Assembly: GCA_964611755.1 (NCBI GenBank)
Contig: CAZTBB010000023.1
Location: forward strand, 1-25,651
From: CAZTBB01 sp964611755
Lineage (GTDB): Bacteria; Pseudomonadota; Alphaproteobacteria; Micavibrionales; Micavibrionaceae
Direction: 5' to 3'
Length of the DNA: 25,651 nt
Shown here: positions 22,664 through 25,651 of the stretch, piece by piece
Layout of the letters: the number at the start of each line of letters is the position of its first letter
How positions within the stretch are numbered: position 1 is the first letter of the stretch
The notes under the pieces: generated by a model
What the model was told of the DNA's origin: nothing
What the model saw: the letters and a program-made list of their open reading frames with translations, nothing else
Databases searched by the model: none
Made by a program: the position numbers and the translations under genes

Positions 22664-23956
22664 ATGAGCAAGAAACAAATTTATAAACCAAAAGCCATTA
22701 GCGGATTTCCCGAATGGCTTCCTGAAGTCCGCCGCGTCGAACAACTCTGGATGGATCAGATCCGTTCCGTCTTTGAATCCTATGGTTATTGCTCGATTGA
22801 AACACCATCAGTGGAAGAGCTTGATGTCATTAACGCCAAGGGTGGTGATGGCGGCGCGGATGTCGATAAAGAGGTCTATGTCCTCGAACGCCTCCACAAA
22901 GATGATGACGACAAAGAAGCCCGCCTTGCACTACACTTCGATCAAACGGTGCCGCTGGCCCGTTATGTCGCCCAACATTTTAATGATCTGACCTTCCCCT
23001 TCAAACGCTATCAAATGCAAAAAGTATGGCGCGGGGAAAGACCTCAGGCCGGGCGTTTTCGTGAATTTTACCAATGTGACATTGATGTTATCAATGTTGA
23101 TAATCTTCCCATCCTCTTTGATGCGGAAGCTCCGGCCATTATCTGGGAGATTTTATCTTCCCTGCCCGGGATGGAGAATGAGAATATTCAAATGCGTATC
23201 TCGAACCGCAAAATCCTGATGGGTCTTCTGGATGCGCTGGGCGTAGCCGAAGACAACAAAGTCATCGTCACCCGCCTGATTGATAAGTTTGAAAAATTGC
23301 CGCATGACCAAATCAAAAACCTTCTAAAGACCGATGCAGGTTTGAATGATGAACAGATTGGCAAAATTTTTGATATTGTCAGCGCCAAAAACCTATCGGA
23401 TATCTCTGCTGAAAATGACCTTATGCAAGAAGGACTCGATGAGCTCAGCTATGTCATGGACAACATCCCTGATGGTGCCGGCATAGCCGACCTCTCGATT
23501 GTACGCGGCCTGGATTACTACACAGGAACAGTCTATGAGACCGTGTTCGTTGATGATCCATCCTATGGCTCTATCTGTTCAGGCGGGCGTTATGATGATC
23601 TGGCGGGCAATTATATCAATAAAAACCTGCCGGGCGTCGGGATCTCGATTGGCTTTTCACGGCTGTTTGATCGCTTGCGCATTCAAGGCAAACTGCCCGT
23701 CTCACGCAAATGCCCGACCGATGTGCTTGTTCTCCCTGCCCGTGATGATGATGGCAAGGGCGCACAAGAGATTGCACGCACGTTGCGCGCCGGCGGCGCC
23801 AATGTTGAAATCGCCACGGCCAAGAAATTGCAAAAACAAATGGCCTATGCCGAAAAGAAAGGCATTCCTTATGTCTGGTTTGCCGAAGATGGTGAAGTCA
23901 AAAATATGGAGAGCGGTGAACAAATATCCGCTGATCCGAAGAGCTGGAAACCATAA
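22664..23956 (+). CDS. hisS: Histidyl-tRNA synthetase
   Basis: HisRS attaches histidine to tRNA-His. The 430-residue class II enzyme has motif 2 at about 114-140 (FKRYQMQKVWRGERPQAG, then RFREFYQCDIDVI) with Arg123 and the RPQ-GR-REF-Q core, the histidine-specific RGLDYYTGTVYE loop from Arg281, motif 3 around GVGISIGFSRLFDRL, and an anticodon-binding domain from about 345. The RPQ form of motif 2 is unlike the divergent HisRS reported for many Alphaproteobacteria that have lost the G-1 residue of tRNA-His; this copy looks more like the canonical or horizontally spread type (from memory, not a search). No hisZ-like paralogue is adjacent. The stop overlaps the next ATG by one base (TAATG), indicating translational coupling. 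Confidence 0.93.
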   Translation: MSKKQIYKPKAISGFPEWLPEVRRVEQLWMDQIRSVFESYGYCSIETPSVEELDVINAKGGDGGADVDKEVYVLERLHKDDDDKEARLALHFDQTVPLARYVAQHFNDLTFPFKRYQMQKVWRGERPQAGRFREFYQCDIDVINVDNLPILFDAEAPAIIWEILSSLPGMENENIQMRISNRKILMGLLDALGVAEDNKVIVTRLIDKFEKLPHDQIKNLLKTDAGLNDEQIGKIFDIVSAKNLSDISAENDLMQEGLDELSYVMDNIPDGAGIADLSIVRGLDYYTGTVYETVFVDDPSYGSICSGGRYDDLAGNYINKNLPGVGISIGFSRLFDRLRIQGKLPVSRKCPTDVLVLPARDDDGKGAQEIARTLRAGGANVEIATAKKLQKQMAYAEKKGIPYVWFAEDGEVKNMESGEQISADPKSWKP

Positions 23957-24513
23957 TGCATTTGCTATTTGTTCTCCTCATCGCGATGCTGTTTGTTTAT
24001 CCGGTGCAGGCAGGCGCACAAGAGAATGCATTAAAGTACAGCCCGCCGCATTGTGATTTTTCCATCACCTTCCCCGCCCCCTATACCATAGAGCCAAGAT
24101 GCAAAAATAACGGCATGGATTGTTATGATTTAGTAAGCTTTATCAAAGACTTTGATGATAAAACTCAAGCTAAAACTGAAGTGATATGCAACGCATCTCC
24201 GCACAGCTATTATGCGCGCTATACGCCCGAAGCGATGCTCGATACGGTTATCGCCATCAAAGACCGCACCGGGCACGATCTGGTTTTCCGTACAGGATTT
24301 GAAGATATGGGGGATTATAAGGCCGCCAATCTGATCGCAGAATCAGAGCAAGAGAATATTCTCTATATCGCGCAATTCATGATCTCGGAACAATCCATGA
24401 TGACGATTGAAGCAACATTGAGCGGTCAGGAAAACGCCCAAGCTGATCAGATGATTGGTAATATTCTGGGCTCCGTGGCTTTTGAGAAAAAAGCCCCCTC
24501 AATCGGCAAATGA
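23956..24513 (+). CDS. Small exported protein of unknown function (185 aa)
   Basis: The first 20 or so residues form a Sec signal peptide (hydrophobic core LLFVLLIAMLFVY, likely cleavage after VQA or AGA near 19-22), so the protein is periplasmic. The mature part has four cysteines, at about 33, 49, 56 and 78, enough for two disulfides, and otherwise a mixed strand-helix pattern with no known catalytic motif. It is translationally coupled to hisS (TAATG overlap), which is probably a matter of operon packing rather than shared function. Its last 15 bases overlap the convergent sufE gene. I do not recognise a family. Confidence 0.8.
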   Translation: MHLLFVLLIAMLFVYPVQAGAQENALKYSPPHCDFSITFPAPYTIEPRCKNNGMDCYDLVSFIKDFDDKTQAKTEVICNASPHSYYARYTPEAMLDTVIAIKDRTGHDLVFRTGFEDMGDYKAANLIAESEQENILYIAQFMISEQSMMTIEATLSGQENAQADQMIGNILGSVAFEKKAPSIGK

Positions 24514-24900
24514 TTCCAGCCGCTCCACCATCGCATAAAACCCATTGCGACGGTTTGGACTTAAATTTTGCTCCAAGCCAATTTTTTCGAAATAATCACG
24601 TATATTCAATGCTTTAATGTCAGTTAGCGCTATACCATTATAGGCTTTGTGCAGAATACCAATCAAACCACGTACAATATGGGCATCACTATCGGCTGTG
24701 AAATACAAATGCTGGTCTTTGATCTCGCTATGCATCCACACGCGCGATGTACAGCCTTTGACAATATTGGCCTCAACCTTCAATACCTCATTCATTTCAG
24801 GCAGCGTACGGCCAAGGTCAATCAAATAGCGGTAACGCTCTTCCCAATCATCAAACAGCGCAAAATTTTCGCTTAGCTCGTCTATCTCTGCCTTCGGCAT
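24499..24900 (-). CDS. sufE: Cysteine desulfuration protein SufE
   Basis: SufE accepts persulfide sulfur from the SufS desulfurase and passes it to the SufBCD scaffold for Fe-S cluster assembly. The 133-residue protein has the accepting cysteine Cys50 in VKGCTSRVW, preceded by the WEERYRYLIDLGRTLP helix and followed by FTADSDAHIVRGLIGILHKAYNG, all standard for the family. The length is normal. It lies alone, away from other suf genes in the window, and its end overlaps the exported-protein gene by 15 bases in convergent orientation. Confidence 0.96.
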   Translation of the reverse strand: MPKAEIDELSENFALFDDWEERYRYLIDLGRTLPEMNEVLKVEANIVKGCTSRVWMHSEIKDQHLYFTADSDAHIVRGLIGILHKAYNGIALTDIKALNIRDYFEKIGLEQNLSPNRRNGFYAMVERLESFAD

Positions 24901-25113
24901 CGTTTACAGGTCCAATTCTTCCTCTGGGTTTGTCGTAATCAATTAAGATTGTACTCACCTTTGATATAGTAAGATAAACCCATGCGAACAAGCCTTTATT
25001 GCTTTCATGGGATAAAAACATAAATTATATCCTTTAGGGGCTTGCACTAAAGCCAAGCAGTTGGCAGATTGAAAGTAACGGTACGTATAAACAAGGAAGA
25101 AAGCCTTATATCC
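24901..25113 (+). other. sufE-clpX intergenic region
   Basis: This 213-base gap is the longest in the window. It holds a hairpin with arms CCCATG (24979-24984) and CATGGG (25006-25011), and near 25036-25065 two short overlapping hairpins, GGCTT/AAGCC and GCCAA/TTGGC, that share a GCC and so could be mutually exclusive. I could not assign a convincing sigma70 or heat-shock promoter, though clpX must be started from here. No clpP reading frame is present. Confidence 0.4.
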
Positions 25114-25651
25114 ATGAGCAAATCTACAAGTAGCGATTCGAAAAACACCCTTTATTGCTCCTTCTGCGGGAAGAGCCAACATGAGGTGCGCAAGCTGATT
25201 GCGGGGCCAAACGTGTTCATCTGTAATGAATGTGTTGAGCTTTGCATGGATATTATCCGCGAAGAAGACAAGAGCCAGATTGTTCGCTCCGGTGATTCTG
25301 TTCCTGCCCCCTCCGAGATCAAACAAGTCCTTGATGACTATGTTATCGGCCAAGAAGCCGCCAAGCGGGTTCTGTCCGTTGCAGTTCACAACCACTATAA
25401 ACGTCTTGAGCATGGTGGTACTGGCTCAGGGGCTGATATCGAGCTTGCAAAATCAAATATCCTTCTTGTTGGCCCAACAGGTTGTGGTAAGACACTCCTC
25501 GCACAGACATTGGCTCGCATTCTGGATGTTCCCTTCACGATGGCGGATGCCACAACATTGACCGAAGCCGGATATGTGGGTGAAGATGTTGAAAATATTG
25601 TTCTCAAGCTCCTGCAAGCATCCGACTACAATGTCGAGCGTGCGCAAAAAG
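25114..25651 (+). CDS. clpX: ATP-dependent protease ATPase subunit ClpX (3' truncated by window)
   Basis: The first 179 residues are visible before the window ends. The N-terminal zinc-binding domain has Cys15, Cys18 and a second CxxC pair in FICNECVELC, followed by the start of the AAA+ module: PSEIKQVLDDYVIGQEAAK, Walker A GPTGCGKT at 120-127, and the TLTEAGYVGEDVENIVLKLL stretch. ClpX unfolds tagged substrates and feeds them to ClpP, or remodels complexes alone. AAGGA lies 16 bases before the ATG at 25114, further than usual. In most Proteobacteria clpP sits directly upstream; here sufE and a 213-base gap do instead, so clpX has its own promoter. The missing end is a window effect, not a defect. 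Confidence 0.97.
   Translation, partial: MSKSTSSDSKNTLYCSFCGKSQHEVRKLIAGPNVFICNECVELCMDIIREEDKSQIVRSGDSVPAPSEIKQVLDDYVIGQEAAKRVLSVAVHNHYKRLEHGGTGSGADIELAKSNILLVGPTGCGKTLLAQTLARILDVPFTMADATTLTEAGYVGEDVENIVLKLLQASDYNVERAQK

Overview
The window looks like a core-genome stretch of an alphaproteobacterium with moderate GC (near 50 percent by eye, not computed). The assignment rests on gene neighbourhoods common in that class: bolA divergent from a J-domain gene followed by cobS and cobT; aroK-aroB-CorC/HlyC; a membrane-anchored parvulin divergent from secA; and an RHH_4-type ribbon-helix-helix protein. The order or family cannot be fixed from sequence alone. Genes are very tightly packed. No gene-free stretch exceeds about 215 bases, several convergent or co-directional pairs overlap, and I saw no rRNA, tRNA, CRISPR array or insertion sequence.

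Layout. 1-1201: tail of an unidentified gene, then a MetA-family homoserine acyltransferase (+). 1207-3498: on the minus strand, an anchored parvulin isomerase with its own terminator, then a Nudix (mutT-like) gene and a class I methyltransferase. 3685-6426: secA (+) behind a good sigma70-type promoter. 6548-10014: an orphan gene behind a near-consensus promoter and a hairpin leader, then an overlapping chain of alpha/beta-hydrolase, FAD-dependent oxidoreductase and aldo/keto reductase. 9989-13017: aroK-aroB-CorC/HlyC on the minus strand. 13117-15791: a 46-residue membrane protein, coupled to a 507-residue exported protein, then a Xer recombinase interrupted by a 10-N assembly gap. 15919-16866: accA. 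16937-17828: RHH protein and bolA (minus). 17863-21395: J-domain protein, cobS, cobT (+). 21398-21847: orphan gene (minus). 21987-24513: msrA, hisS and a small exported protein (+). 24499-24900: sufE (minus). 25114-end: clpX, cut by the window edge.

Functionally this is mostly housekeeping: methionine and aromatic precursor synthesis, protein export and folding, fatty-acid initiation, chromosome dimer resolution, tRNA charging, Fe-S assembly, oxidative repair and proteolysis. I do not see a clear new defence or mobile system. The parts least explained by known biology are the hydrolase/oxidoreductase/reductase chain with its orphan leader gene, the two-protein envelope pair before xerD, the CobS/CobT pair with no CobN in view, and a set of genes whose starts lack a Shine-Dalgarno sequence but carry a -10-like hexamer 8-9 bases upstream.
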